This document shows positions 48,361 through 59,889 of a stretch of DNA of 64,000 bases, in pieces. How positions within the stretch are numbered: the first letter of the stretch is position 1; every line of letters starts with the position of its first letter. Below the pieces are notes generated by a model. The model ran no database searches and had not been told where the DNA came from. It was given only the letters and a program-made list of their open reading frames with translations. Made by a program: the position numbers and the translations under genes. Origin of the DNA: Adiantum capillus-veneris (taxonomy: Eukaryota; Streptophyta; Polypodiopsida; Polypodiales; Pteridaceae); assembly GCA_014529385.2 (NCBI GenBank), contig CM043946.1:35233558-35297557 (forward strand). The letters run 5' to 3'.

Positions 48361-50145
48361 CATGTAGTGCTAATGCAAGATGGCCGGGTAGTGGCTTATG
48401 AAAGCAGAATTCTACAAGGGCCAGAAAGGACCATGCAAGTCTATGAGAAAGAATTAATGGCCATAATTTATGCGCTTTCAAGCTAGAAACACTACCTACC
48501 AGGGACTGATTTTGTTGTCCAGACAGATCCTTAGACTTTGTGCTACTTCTTGACATAGACTAAGTTATCAAAAAAAGCATATGTGATGGGCAAACTTTTT
48601 GTCAATGTTCCACTTTCAAATTATGCATGTGGAAGGCAAAAAAGAATGTTGTGGCTGCTGCCTAGTCAAGAAAGCCACAAATTTCAGCTGTGTCAATTCC
48701 TTATCATCATGAGCTTGATGATATGAAGGATCAGTATGCAAATGATGAAGATTTTGCAAGGATCTATGATCAGCTAGTTGATGGACAACATCATGAACTT
48801 CTCAAAGATGGATTTATGATGATGCAGGCCATTAAGGCATAAGGTCATGACTGAAAGTCATTCTCCATCGTATGTAGGGTATCGTTGTATTGATGTAACA
48901 GTGAAAGCGGTTGAAACATTATTCTATTGGCTTGCTTTGAGAAGAGATGTGGATGCTTTTGTGCAAGCATGTTTGATTTTCCAAAAGGTCAAGTTTGACA
49001 GGAAAAAAGCACCAGGTTTTTGTAGCCATTGCCTATTCCAGATAGGCCATGGGAAAGTATTGAAATGGGTTTTATCTTTGATCTTCCGAGGACTCAGACA
49101 AGAAATGATGGTATATGGACTATCATTTGTAGGTTCAGTAAGCAAGCCCGTTTCATTCCTGTGAGGAAGAAGATAAAACCAGATCAGATGGCACAATTGT
49201 TTATGTGCAATGTATTTAAGTACCATGGTATGCCACAGTTGATTGTCAGTGACCGTGATCCACGGATGACAAGTTTATTCTAGAGATGCATATTTGAGAA
49301 CATGGGCACGACACTTAAGTTTTCATCATCATTTCATCCGCAAATTGATGGACAGTCAGAAGAGGCAAATTCTATTGTCTTACATCTGCTTAAATGCTAT
49401 GTGTCAGAGAATAAGGCAAAACGGGAACAGTATTTACCTTTGGTTGAGTATGTATACAATAATACAATGCATTCTTCAACAGGCAAAGCACCTTTTGAGA
49501 TAGTTGAAGGTGGCAAGAAAATTCCTCCTATTTTGCATACGAAGGACAAGGTTTTTGAAGTAGATCGGTATGTGCAGAGTATGGATGAAATGTATCAAAA
49601 GATTAAGCACGCCCTTGAAAAGACTCAACCAAAGTAGAAGAAAGCTCCTGATAATCACCGTCCTGAATTGCTATTTTTATTTGGTGATTGGGCACTGTTG
49701 TGGTTTGAAAAGGCACGGCTAAAGAAATGGAAAGGCAAGGAAAGCCTGTTTACAAAGCTTAGTATGTTTTACTATGGGCCTTTTCAAGTCACAAAGAAGA
49801 TCAACGATGTTAGCTATAGTAGCTATAGGCTAAAATTTCCTAACAGTTGGAAGATTCACAATGCTTTCCATGTCAGTCTTCTTAGACCCTTCGTGCGAGA
49901 TGTGCCAGAGGATATACCAGCTGAGGATCGACCTTAGGTTGAGGAACTTGATGAAATCTTAGTTCCCAAAATAAATATCGGCACATAAGGAAAGAAAAGG
50001 GAGAGACAAGGTTGCTAGATGTTATTTGGTGAGGTTCAGGAATTATCCACCTATGGATGCTAAGTGGATGGAAGAAAGTGAACTTGCAGAGTCACCTAAT
50101 GTATTGGAACTTTACCTTGAATCATTTGGCCTGCAACCTCCTTAA
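48361..50145 (+). pseudogene. Chromovirus C RNase H-integrase-chromodomain polyprotein remnant
   Basis: The RNase H part has VVAYESRILQGPE, YEKELMAIIYALSS and FVVQTD. Integrase: the zinc module is damaged (ESHSPSYVGYR, then ACLIFQK, so Tyr for His and Phe for Cys). In the core the first catalytic Asp is lost (EMGFIFD instead of MDFI), while VSDRDPRM and the Glu in DGQSEEAN remain. The tail has YYGPFQV (GPY/F motif) and IHNAFHVSLLRPF. The chromodomain near 49990-50100 reads YLVRFRNYPPMDAKWMEE. Stops and shifts near 48486, 49164, 49283, 49637 and 49937. The chromodomain places it among chromoviruses. Confidence 0.88.
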
Positions 50146-50514
50146 CCCCTAACATCTCAGAGGAGCAAAGGATTGTCCAAGTGACAAATGCTCATGGAAG
50201 AGATGATGTACAAGCTAGCACTTCTTGTGTCCATATGGAATCAATGCTTTAGAAGTAAGTATGGCTTGCTAATTGTCAAGAACACAATGATTACATCTAT
50301 GAAATGAATACATGTTGTAACTACATTTCAAACTATTGGTTTATCATGTCGTATGACTCGATCGGACATGTATTTGTTGGGAAACTGACTGTAAGAAAAA
50401 GCAATGACAAAGTGTGACGATTTCCACTAATTCATTGGAACATGTTTCACAGATAGAACATACATGTGCTAGCAGAGGGTTAACACAAAATTGATCGTAA
50501 GCATGTATGTATCG
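48361..50514 (+). mobile_element. Chromovirus 'C', left part (RNase H, integrase, chromodomain)
   Basis: Ty3-type chromovirus on the plus strand, cut at the microsatellite on its left so that gag, protease and RT are missing. The coding part ends at 50145. The following 3' UTR is interrupted at 50514 by element B1 and resumes at 58462, where its polypurine tract and 3' LTR are found. Confidence 0.85.
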
Positions 50515-51660
50515 AGTCACAGAATCGGAAGCGTACACACACTAAAACACTTGCAAATATTGAAAAAGAGAGAGAAAGAGAGTCGACACAGCACTAGGGA
50601 CTAGAAGATGGGCCAGTTGAGTTCTTTATTCACAGGAGAAGTTTCTCTTACAAGCACATGAACCGAAGTGGGGCACTATTCCCACGTCCGTCCTCAATAT
50701 TCCAGGAGTGGGGCACTATTCTCACGTCCTGTTCTTACTGGAGTGGGGCACTATTCACACATCCACTCAAATAATCTGAGTTCTTCTACTATATCTCTGA
50801 TTCCCTCTAATTTCCAACAAATCCACTCTGATAGATCACTTCCACTTGTTGTTCACACTGCTTCTAGATACTTCCCTCCTTGTGCTAACTCTGGACTGTT
50901 CCCTCCTCTTTGCAGTGGTATTCTTCCTTCTATGTCTGCTTGCACTGGTACTTCCCTGCTTACGCTCAAGACTGGGAACTGATTATACTGCCTTCACTAG
51001 TCCTTCTCTACATCAATGCTCTTGCGTTGAGGCTAGGATCTGATGGTCCTCAAGTGGCGCACGTGTCTTCCTTATAAACTGACCGCATATTCTGGCCCGA
51101 AATAGACCAAGTGGTTTCTTTTTCCCCTCCTTCAATTAATTTAAAGTCTTGCGCTGCTTTTTTTGGATCTAAAAGTGCCTACGCATGATTTTACTGGGAA
51201 TATCTATTTATGCATGTTTTTTTCTGTGTTTTGAGGGTCCTACGTTGCTTTCTACTGCTAACTGGACTCCTTGCACTGACCTGCTTTTCAGGTACTGCTT
51301 GCGCAGGTAGTCTAAGCCCAAGTGGGTTCAAGGCTTGACCCATGTGGGGTTGTTGGGAACTTAGGGTTAGAGTTAGGACTTGTTAGGGTTAGGGTTTTTC
51401 AACATCCCTCTCACTTCTAAACAATTGACCTCAACTGTTTTCTGATCACTTTCTTGTTGTTGTCTTATGTGCAAAAATATAAGACACTCTTTAACATGCT
51501 CATATAGCTACACTTTCCCAGACGTCCCTGGATGCATACAAACACAGAAAAGAGATATGCAAAGGCAAACATGCACAACTGAGAGAACCATCTCTCTTGT
51601 TCTGAGAACCCATCTTCATTCATGTGCTTGTGCTAGCCATAAATAGACAGTTTGGCAACA
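50515..51660 (-). repeat. 3' LTR of B1
   Basis: 1,146 bp, from agtcacagaatcgg to tttggcaaca. Homologous to the LTRs at 56760-58461, 61165-62197 and 63410-64000, sharing 'cagcactagggac', 'gatgggccagt' and 'gtggggcactattcccac' repeats. A TATA-like ttataaac lies near 51073 and a minus-strand AATAAA near 50626. A telomere-like gttagggttagggt occurs at about 51391. Confidence 0.85.
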
Positions 51661-51788
51661 TCCCTCTGACTTCCATGCAGTTGACCTCAACTGTAGTCAC
51701 ACTAGAGGGGAAATGACTCTAAACTGGTCTAAATACTACTTGGCTTTCCTATACCATGGTAATTCGTAACCTGATTCAAGAATCAGGG

Positions 51789-52318
51789 TCTACTTGACTT
51801 ACTGCTCAAGTATAAGCATAACCCACTTAGAGCTAGTTCACATGAGAGGCTGGTTGGCAACTTGTTGCCAACCAACAACTTGTTCTCACGGAAGGTATCT
51901 AAAAACGTGAGAGACTGGGAGAGATTTCTTTTTTAAGGAAAATGAATGGGAAAAGTAAGTGAGAGAATAGAGAGAGAAGTGGAAAACAAGTTTGTCTTTT
52001 CCTCCATTCAATGAAAAACACTTTTTTCTCTTTGTCTTCACTTGTGGTTGCCATCTTGCTCCACCCCTTGGGCATGGAGCCATTTGGGAACTTGTTGGCA
52101 ACATGTTGCCAATTATTTAGTGGAAACACTCCATGTGAAACCAAAAAATTGGCAACATATTGCCAACATTTTGAAAATCAAACCCTCATGTGAACTGGCT
52201 CTTCGCTCAAGTATAAGCAGAAACTACTTGATTTATTGTTCAAGTATAGACAAACTGTACTCGACTTACTGCTCAAGTATAAGCATAATCTACTTGACTT
52301 ACTGCTCAAGGATAAGAA
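51789..52318. repeat. 33-35-bp minisatellite split by the MITE
   Basis: Units like 'tctacttgacttactgctca' plus 'agtataagcataa' at 51789-51829, then about three and a half units at 52202-52318. Located between B1 protease and 3' LTR. Confidence 0.85.
51830..52201. mobile_element. MITE-like element with palindromes
   Basis: 372 bp bounded by 17-bp inverted repeats with one mismatch: gagctagttcacatgag (51830-51846) and ctcatgtgaactggctc (52185-52201). Inside are a perfect 18-bp palindrome ttggcaacatgttgccaa (52095-52112), a near copy at 52149-52166 and gttggcaacttgttgccaac at about 51851-51870. No transposase. It sits inside the ctacttgacttactgctcaag minisatellite. A clear TSD is not visible. 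Confidence 0.7.
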
Positions 52319-52513
52319 AAATCAAAAAGGTAATTCATATTATTCTGATGGTTACAAAAAGGGGTACAAAATCATGATTTCTTTAAGAGAGGGCAGTCGG
52401 GTTTTCGATGTCCTCTTTCTCCACAAGAGACACATCTTCCTTCATAGATAAATTTTTCAACTTCAGCTAGTGATAAAGGTGTGGATTACTTTGGATGGGT
52501 TTTCCAGTGAAAA

Positions 52514-53986
52514 TCAATAGCATCTGCTGCCAAAAGAAAATTTTGACCTCTCAAGTAAAATGATAGTCTTCTTAACATAATCTGTTTGAGGATGAATACG
52601 GTAGTACCATGGCATCCCCAATATAATATCACATGTAGTTATAGGATGTAAGAGAAATGAAGCTTGATCGCACTCTCCTATTGTGATATCAAATTTCCCT
52701 TGAATAGGTGTAGAATTTGTTGTAAGGCCTTCAAAGGCTGATCCAGAGCCAACAGGTGTGCCCAACCGTTCAGGTGGAATGTTTAATCTTTCTGCTACTT
52801 CCAAAGAAATAAAATTATCTGTTGAACCAGGATCAAAGAAAATTAAGACCCGTTCTTTGTCAAGGAAACCCCATCCTTTTAATAACTGACGCTTCTTTGG
52901 GTTCTTATGAGTATTGGTCTGAACATCTGGAATGGAATTGGAAGAAGGTTTAACAGATTCAGTGGACTCGAGAAGTGGGCAATCGGCTTTTATATGTCCC
53001 AATTCCCCACAAGAAAAACAACGTCCTTCGGCTCGACATTTATCAAATTGTGAACAGGGAAGATAAGGAGATTTGTTCGGTATGTTAACCTTTGACTTCT
53101 TTTCAGAAATAGGGGTAAAATATGATGTTCTCTGCCGCTCCTTATGAAAATCTGAATTTCTTTCAATTTTGGTACGAGAGTTGCCCATGTATGTCCGTCT
53201 AGGAAAATCAGGGTGATGTAAAGATTCAACAATTCGAGCGGATTAAATAATTTCTTGAAGGGTACTATGAGGATAGACTTTCATAGTTTTATACAGATAA
53301 GGCAGTAACCCAAATTCGAATTTTCGTATCTTCTCTTCTTCAAAAATCTTCATAAAAGGAGAAACTGACAATAGGGCTTCCCAAAAGGTGGAAATATAAG
53401 ATGCAAATTTTTGGTTGTCTGTTTGACATAAGCGGCCCCAATCCTTCTTAATCTCGTTTTGAAAGTTGGGTGGAAGATACTGAAAATAAAATTTTTGCTT
53501 AAATTCTTCCCATGTAGATGGCTTCTTGTCTTCTGCCATCAGGGTTAACCACCAATTACTCGCTGTATCTTTTAGATACATACTCATATGCCTGAGTTTG
53601 GAACGCTCAGAAAAATCTCCATCCTTGAAAGCAACGTCAAATTGTTTGATAAAAGCCATAGCATGTTTAATGTCCATCTTTCCAGAATAGGAATCAAACT
53701 TGATATCTTTATCTCCAACCTTAAATGTCTCGGTCCTCTTGTACCTTCTATGATCATCTCTTGAACGCTCGTGTTCCTTGCGTGATTTTGAATTTATGCT
53801 GAGAGAGGATGGCGGTGAATAAAGAGAAGATCCTCGGGTTTCTGAAGCTCGTCTAGTTGTTTTCTTCTTTGGCACTTCAGGTGTTGAGACATTTTCTTCT
53901 TGGATGGCTTCTGCTTGAACAACTCCTTCTTGAGCAGCTTCTTGTTGTACTACAGTTTGGCCTTGAGGTTCGGTTGTAACTTCCAT
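52514..53986 (-). pseudogene. B1 gag-protease
   Basis: 490 codons from MEVTTEPQG at 53986, in one frame with a single TAA at 53243. The gag capsid-like domain is at about 53720-53245 (KFDSYSGKMDIKHAMAFI, NWWLTLM, FPQYLPPNFQ-like, FEFGLLPYL). After the stop comes a zinc knuckle CFSCGELGHIKADC near 53010. The retropepsin-like domain has FFDPGSTDNFIS (D-P-G at the active site, about 52840) and DIILGMPWYY near 52610. The frame ends at 52514, after the protease. The near-intact state suggests fairly recent insertion. Confidence 0.88.
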
Positions 53987-54072
53987 AGGTATTACTTCCT
54001 AATGTCCACATCAACTGGCGGAGGTTGCAAAGCTTGCATGGTGTGCTGGAAAAGAGGTGAAGAAAATATAGT

Positions 54073-54330
54073 GAGGCGGTCCGGGGCGGGCAACAAGAAG
54101 AGCAACCTCTAGACACCCTTCAAGGCTCCCGTGCTGCTCAATGGGGCTGGGGCACAACACAACACAAACCAAAACAACAAACCCACAGCCAAATCCCAAC
54201 TACACAAGGGGCACCACCTAGTTTAAGAGCGAACTAGGATGCAAAAGAGGAGAATTGTTAGAGCAACCCACAAACAAGCAAGGAATTTACACTAACCCTA
54301 ACACCAATGGAACACTCTCACACACTAAAA

Positions 54331-54400
<70 letters not shown>

Positions 54401-56608
54401 TGTACAACTTAGCTTCAATTTTATATTTTTCACAAAAAGGAACTTAGAGCTTGCGGAATCAAGTGACAAGATTTGGTTATAGCATCACTATCACCTTCAA
54501 TGAAACAAGTCACCTTATGAAGTTGAATGAGTTTGCCAAGCCAAATTGGAGGAGAAGCGTGAGCCTTTGGACATGAATTGCACCCAAAACTAACAATTCA
54601 TTGATGTTGGGGTAGATACAACAATGGTAGGAAGAATATCTTCTACTCGCACTCACTCAAACTAGCTCAAGCTTTTCTATGCACCAAGGTGATGGTGTAT
54701 AGAAATCTTACTCTCTCTTTACAACCAAGATAGAACTGGTGTGTGGTACGCTCAATCTAGTGTGCAATGGTATAGTGATGTCTTTTACAAGGAGGAATGG
54801 GTTGTATTTATAGGTTTTAGAAGCCTTGATTAGGATTAAGCCTAATCAATTTTATTAGGAAAGATCAGGGATTATGAATTTTTATGAATTTCAAATGAGA
54901 ATGGGGTCTCTCTTTTCTCTTGAGTCACATGGATGTGGGCTCAAGTAAGAGAATTATTGATGTGGTGAAAGGAGAGAAACTTCCATGGGAGTGAGTGAAT
55001 TTGGTTTACTTGTGCGGTTGCCTACTCCATATGTTGATAGTGTGGGTGCATTTTTACAAGAGAAGTTAGTTGTTAGTGGTAATAATCACTAGAATTGTTA
55101 GTGATACATTTACAATGGGTAGGATGAGTTGATTTGATGAAGGAAGAGGGGTGAATTAAAAGAGAATCATTGAGATGGTGAAGCTTTGAAGAAGCTTGAA
55201 CTCACCCTTGTGTAGATTGTGGAAAAAATGACCGCTGGTCTTCTTCTTCTTCTTCGCTTCTTTATGCCGCCGCCACGGTTGACCACCACGATGAAAAGAG
55301 GATTTGTTGATGAAAAATCCTCAATTTGCAGAAGTTATCATGGTTAAGATGCTGAATTTTAGATATTTTTAGGAGAGGTAAATGAAATTGTAACATAGAA
55401 GCAATAGAGAGAGACATGGAGAGGGTGTATGTATGTAGAGGTTCATAAAAGAACTATAGGGATGAGAGAGAAGGGTAATGGTGAAGAGGGTGGGAGAAGC
55501 CATGGAAATTGCAGGTTTGAGTGAGAGAAGGAGAGGGAGGGATGTGTAAGAGTGAGTAGGTGTGTGGAAGGGTGAGAGAAGACTAAGGGCTACTTGTGAG
55601 AAAAGTGGGCAGAATGGGGTCCACTCAAAAAATCATAGCTCACTGTTGGTAGCTTGAAAAATCATGAAAAAATTTGAGGTGGTTATTCAGAGCGTGGGCT
55701 ACATTTTCTCTTTTGACAACCACTCCAAATTCGGAGTGGAGATAGGTGCCAAAATTCTCACCAAAAAGCCTGTTTTTATGCCTACAAAAGTCTTTTAGTG
55801 GCCCCCTCCTTTGTTGAATTTGTACAATGCATCCAAGAGTGAGCCCCTCCTTTGTCATATTATAATACAAAGCATCCAAGTTTCCCTTGACCCATGCATG
55901 GAGGAGGATTATTGGTGAATAAAGAAATATATACATGATGGGACTAGTGTATGGACTATTCATGGACTTTAGCTCAATGAGCACATGGTGTTAGAATAAT
56001 GAGTAAAAATAATAATAAAAAATATGGAGGAGTTATGGATATGGAAAGATATTGGAATCATATGATATGGTCCCTCCTTGAATTATTTTGGGTGAAAGAG
56101 GAAAAGGTATGCAAGTAAATAATATAATAAACGTAACCAATGAGTAGAAATCAATTTTTTGTTTTCACGAGGGTGAAGGTGAAAATGTGGGAGTGATTTG
56201 TATAAAGGAAAATTATGAGGTTAGAGTATGTACATATTGGCAAAAAATATACTTATGGTGTAAGAGGGTGAAAGAAGGCATACACAGGTTTAATAAAACA
56301 CACACCTAAGTAGAAATATTTAAATAAAATACCAAAAAAATTATAAAAAATCCCTATATTTAGGCCATATATACAATGAAATATTTACACACAAAGAGGC
56401 CATAATATACTTTTATTTTTTTATTTTTTTTGGCTCAACTAGCACAGTGACTAGCTAGCTGAGGGTTTTTAAGAAGATATGGGAAAAGCCCCCTAACTCA
56501 CACACACCTATGTACAGTGAAATGGTAGGGATAGCCATAGCGTTTGGGTGAATTTGGTAGGGTGGAGTAACTTACTATGGCAATTATGGAGAGCCGAAAA
56601 AACGGCTA
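54073..56608. mobile_element. Unclassified insertion of about 2.54 kb in the B1 leader
   Basis: B2 reads 'gatgaaaatatactttgaat' without interruption. B1 has 'gaagaaaatata' at about 54061-54072 and resumes 'atactttaaatc' at about 56609, so the DNA between is inserted. It begins gtgaggcgg and ends cggctatca (TG...CA if one base is allowed), has no terminal inverted repeat, contains (GA)n at 54334-54397, and has a minus-strand TATAAATA at about 54810. A large solo LTR is possible; class unknown. No coding domain. Confidence 0.6.
54334..54397. repeat. (GA)n microsatellite
   Basis: About 32 GA units inside the 2.54-kb insertion. Confidence 0.97.
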
Positions 56609-56746
56609 TCAATACTTTAAATCTCCGCAACTTTAGCCAAAATATTTGCTGCAGTCAATTGCTCCATAGGTGAAAGAGAATTTGTTGCCATAATCGTTCT
56701 TCTGTACCCGAATCGTCCTTGCCTTGAGAAAGACGAGGAAGACTTT

Positions 56747-56758
56747 GCTTTGATACCA
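56747..56758 (-). promoter_or_regulatory. Primer-binding site of B1, initiator-Met tRNA type
   Basis: Minus strand TGGTATCAAAGC, one base from the LTR end (ctgtaaca). It differs at one position from the common plant site TGGTATCAGAGC. The B2 equivalent at about 61152-61163 is more decayed. Confidence 0.8.
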
Positions 56759-56759
56759 C

Positions 56760-58461
56760 TGTTACAGAATCAGAAGCGTACACACACTAAAACACTTGCA
56801 AATACTGAAAAAGAGAGAAAGAAGAGAGTCGACACATGTTTGCGGGTCGCTGCGACGGACGTCCATAGCATAGCCTTCATGCATCATTAACATAAATATC
56901 AATAGCAGGGAAGCGACTCGCATGAGGCATGGAAACTCACTAGGGTGTCAATCCTAATGAAGTGAACTTGAAGAGATGCAACTACTAACTCTACAAGAAA
57001 ATCAAACATACTAAATGCAAGTAATCTGCCTATGTCCTTCTACACAGCTCTATAGTCATCACGCATGTTTACCATGCAAATCATATCGGATTCGCACGAA
57101 ACTTGAAGGGAAGCTACAGGGACCTATCATAAGCATATCCTATCACTGTCACAACATTCTAGATGGGTACATGGATCATGATTGTTCGTCCCAAAGTACA
57201 CAAAAACAATAAACGGATGATCCTAAAGGGTCGTTTTTGGGTCCCTAAAGTCTCTCCTAGGGTCAAAACAACATAAAATACGCATATAAACACTCAAAAC
57301 AACAATTTAAGGCCACAACGGTTGCATTTGATACCTTCACCGAATCTTGAATGCTTACGCTTGAATGAAAGAGCAGAGTAAGATGAACACAATGCAATAA
57401 ACAAAACTAAATTTGGATTACCATAGCCACAATAGCGATGATTACAAGTTGGAGCCAAGAGGTCGCTCCCTGTGCGTACAGCAATAGTCACTTATCTTCA
57501 AATAAATCCCCCTTTCACACTAACCTTAGTGTATTATATACCTAGGGCTTTCTAAGGTGTCTAGAGGCCAACTTCTCATGGACCTTTACTTACATCATTG
57601 GAAAAATTACATCTTTGACTTAGAATTGACATAGACGATTGTCATTAGGCTTTTACAGGGTTTGGTGTATTAAACATCGAAAAATAATGTGACCACATCA
57701 AAACTTTGGCCAGCTGACCCAACGGGCGCCTTGGCTAGGTGGGCACTTGTATGTTGTTATCACCTCCAAACAACACAGCACTACGGACTGGAAGATGGGC
57801 CGGTCCCCCCCATGAATGAGTTCTTTATTCACAGGGTAAGTTTCTCTTACAAGCACATGAAACGGAGTGGGGCACTATTCCCATGTCCGTCCTCAATATT
57901 CCAGGAGTGGGGTAATATTCCCACGTCTTATACTTATTGGAGTGGGGCACTATTCCCACATCCACTCAAAGAATCCGAGTTCTTCTGTTATATCTCTGAT
58001 TCCCTCTGATTTTTGAGAAATCCACTCTGATAGATCACTTCCATCTGTTGTTCACACTGCTTCTGGATCCTTCCCTCCTTCTTATGCTAACTCTGGACTA
58101 TTCCCTCCTCCTTGCACTGGTATTCTTCCTTCTGTGTCTGCTTGCGCCTGTACTTTCCTGCTTACGCTCAAGACTGGGAACTGATTTATACTGCCTTCAC
58201 AAGTCCTTCTCTGCATCAATCTCTTGCGTTGAGGCCCTCAATTGTTAGTCTGATCACTTTCTTGCTGTTGTCTTATCTAAATATAAGACACTGTTGAACA
58301 TGCTCATACAATTACACTTTCCCAAGCATCCCTAGATGCATACAAACACAGAAAAGAGAGATGCAAAGGCAAACATGCACTGAGAGAACCATCTCTCTTA
58401 TTCTGAGAACCCATCTTCATTCATGTGCTTGTGCTAGCCATAAATAGATAGTTTAGCAACA
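56760..58461 (-). repeat. 5' LTR of B1, interrupted
   Basis: Starts tgttacagaatcag and ends tttagcaaca. It contains the solo LTR at 56837-57772. Without that insert and one TSD copy it is about 760 bp, some 390 bp shorter than the 3' LTR: the segment matching about 51035-51430, including the TATA region, is absent at about 58233 (gaggc|cctcaattg). Confidence 0.85.
56837..57772 (-). mobile_element. Solo LTR of family A, nested in the B1 5' LTR
   Basis: 936 bp with termini TGTTTG...CAAACA, flanked by acaca at 56832-56836 and 57773-57777. The uninterrupted target is present at about 50586-50600 (gtcgacacagcacta). Its left 640 bp is strongly similar to 7985-8620, the element A LTR, in the same orientation. 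A minus-strand TATATAA lies near 57535. No internal sequence, so it is a product of LTR-LTR recombination. Confidence 0.92.
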
Positions 58462-59865
58462 TGTCGTACGTACGTTGACAAGGTGTTGAGTACACCAAGT
58501 TAGCCATAAGCATGTATGACAATCATGCAGACAAGGACGTTTGCGATTTCAAAAGGGGGGTATGTCACGAGCCTATGACGGATAACTCTCTTTTTGTTAG
58601 TTTCCTTCCTAGTATCTTATTTGTTTTTACTTTTTGGAAGTACCTCTCTGGAAATCTAAACGCTTGGGAGTTGCATGGCAAGTGTGAAACTTATAGGTAT
58701 GTCCAATGTGAGTCAAGGTCGGACAACCAAGGCTTGGTTGGGCCAGTTGGCACTGAAAATGGAGAGGTTTTCAAGAGGCTAACAATTTTGGGGTCACCAA
58801 TAGAAAGTCACTTGGTTTATGGGCTACATTACATATGTGGATGTGGCCACAATCTATAAAGATGGTCAGATGACCAGTGGGAATGCAATGGAAGCATCTC
58901 CTAAAATTTAGGGAGTTGAAATGTGTTCGCATCATTATCTCCGGTATGACGAGGGATCAATTTTCACCAAAGAAGTGATATCAAATTATTTGCAGATTGG
59001 GAGATTTTAGACTAGCATGTTCGCTATGGGAAATAGCCTAAAAATCTATCGAGGCCTAAGTGTCACCACATGCATACAATTGCCCCATTTGGTGCATTCG
59101 TGGGATTTTTAGTGCAAAATGAGCTTCTCCTTTTTCATTATGGTGGATTTTCAGGTTTAAAGCTTCAATTGAGAGCTTTCCTTTTCCCTGTCTTAATGTA
59201 CTGTGATACACGCTCACTGCACTCCCTCCCTCTCTGAATGCATGAATGTGATGCCCGCGTCATGGGCTTTCCATATGAATGTACAATTGTGTGGTTCCAT
59301 GCTCAATGGCTGAGGCAAGAGCCTCTTGAGGAGGTACCGGTTTAGTTAGTTTCCAAACCTAAACACTTACTCGCAAGGAAACGCACATATCTTGATATTT
59401 CTTGTGTGAAATCTCAAGATTTTCACAGGACAAGTAGCCCATAAGGTGCGGGAGTCTGCCAGCTACACACATAAGTGATTGACACGCAAATCGAAGCGAG
59501 AATCAAAGAATTAAAGCCTACTGTGTTTTATTACAGCTTTAGGGTTTTGCCAGTTTTCAGTGCCTAATTGCTCCACAAGCTCCATGGGAGCTAGGGGGAC
59601 ACTGTCCAAGTGATTTGGAGCGTTTTTAGGGCTTGTAAGCTTATGTTAGTTTGTAATCCCTCTTTTAATTGAAAAGAAATACCACAAGGGGCGCCAAAAT
59701 TTGGGGTCAATAGGGTGTCTTTGTTTGTAGCATGAGCATTCAAGCTACCTGTTTTCTTCTTCCTTCTTTGTGTCTCATGCGCAGGTAAAGTAGACGATTA
59801 AAATTGTGTGAAATCACTTTAAAGATTATTGGAATAACCGCCCTTTTCCAGAAGATAAGCCGGTT
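58462..59865 (+). mobile_element. Chromovirus C, right part: 3' UTR end, polypurine tract and 3' LTR
   Basis: The polypurine tract aaaagggggg (58551-58560), then ta and the LTR start tgtcacgagcc at 58563. The LTR runs to about 59865, where B2 sequence begins; its exact end is not fixed. The open frame 58512-58859 crosses the polypurine tract and is not a gene. This piece joins logically to 50514 on the far side of B1. Confidence 0.78.
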
Positions 59866-59889
59866 TCAGTACCCCATCCTTTCATCACC

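Larger units (their letters stand above)
50515..58461 (-). mobile_element. LTR element 'B1' (gag-protease only), nested in chromovirus C
   Basis: Minus strand: 5' LTR 58461-56760 (itself interrupted), primer-binding site 56758-56747, leader with a 2.5-kb insertion, gag-protease 53986-52514, 3' LTR 51660-50515. No RT, RNase H or integrase lies between protease and 3' LTR, so it is non-autonomous. Flanks tatcg (50510-50514) and tgtcg (58462-58466) are a probable 5-bp TSD with one change. Chromovirus C continues on both sides. Confidence 0.82.

Noticed and set aside
51385-51402. Telomere-like gttagggttagggtt, also at about 61740
   Set aside because: Only two or three units, TTAGGG rather than the usual plant TTTAGGG, and part of the B-family LTR. 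Not a telomere or interstitial telomere.
54073-56608. Helitron, suggested by the terminal hairpin agccg-aaaaaa-cggct
   Set aside because: No TC start, no CTRR end after the hairpin and no A/T insertion junction.
58512-58859. 115-codon plus-strand frame with hydrophobic stretch
   Set aside because: It spans the polypurine tract and LTR start of chromovirus C, so it is a chance frame in the LTR.
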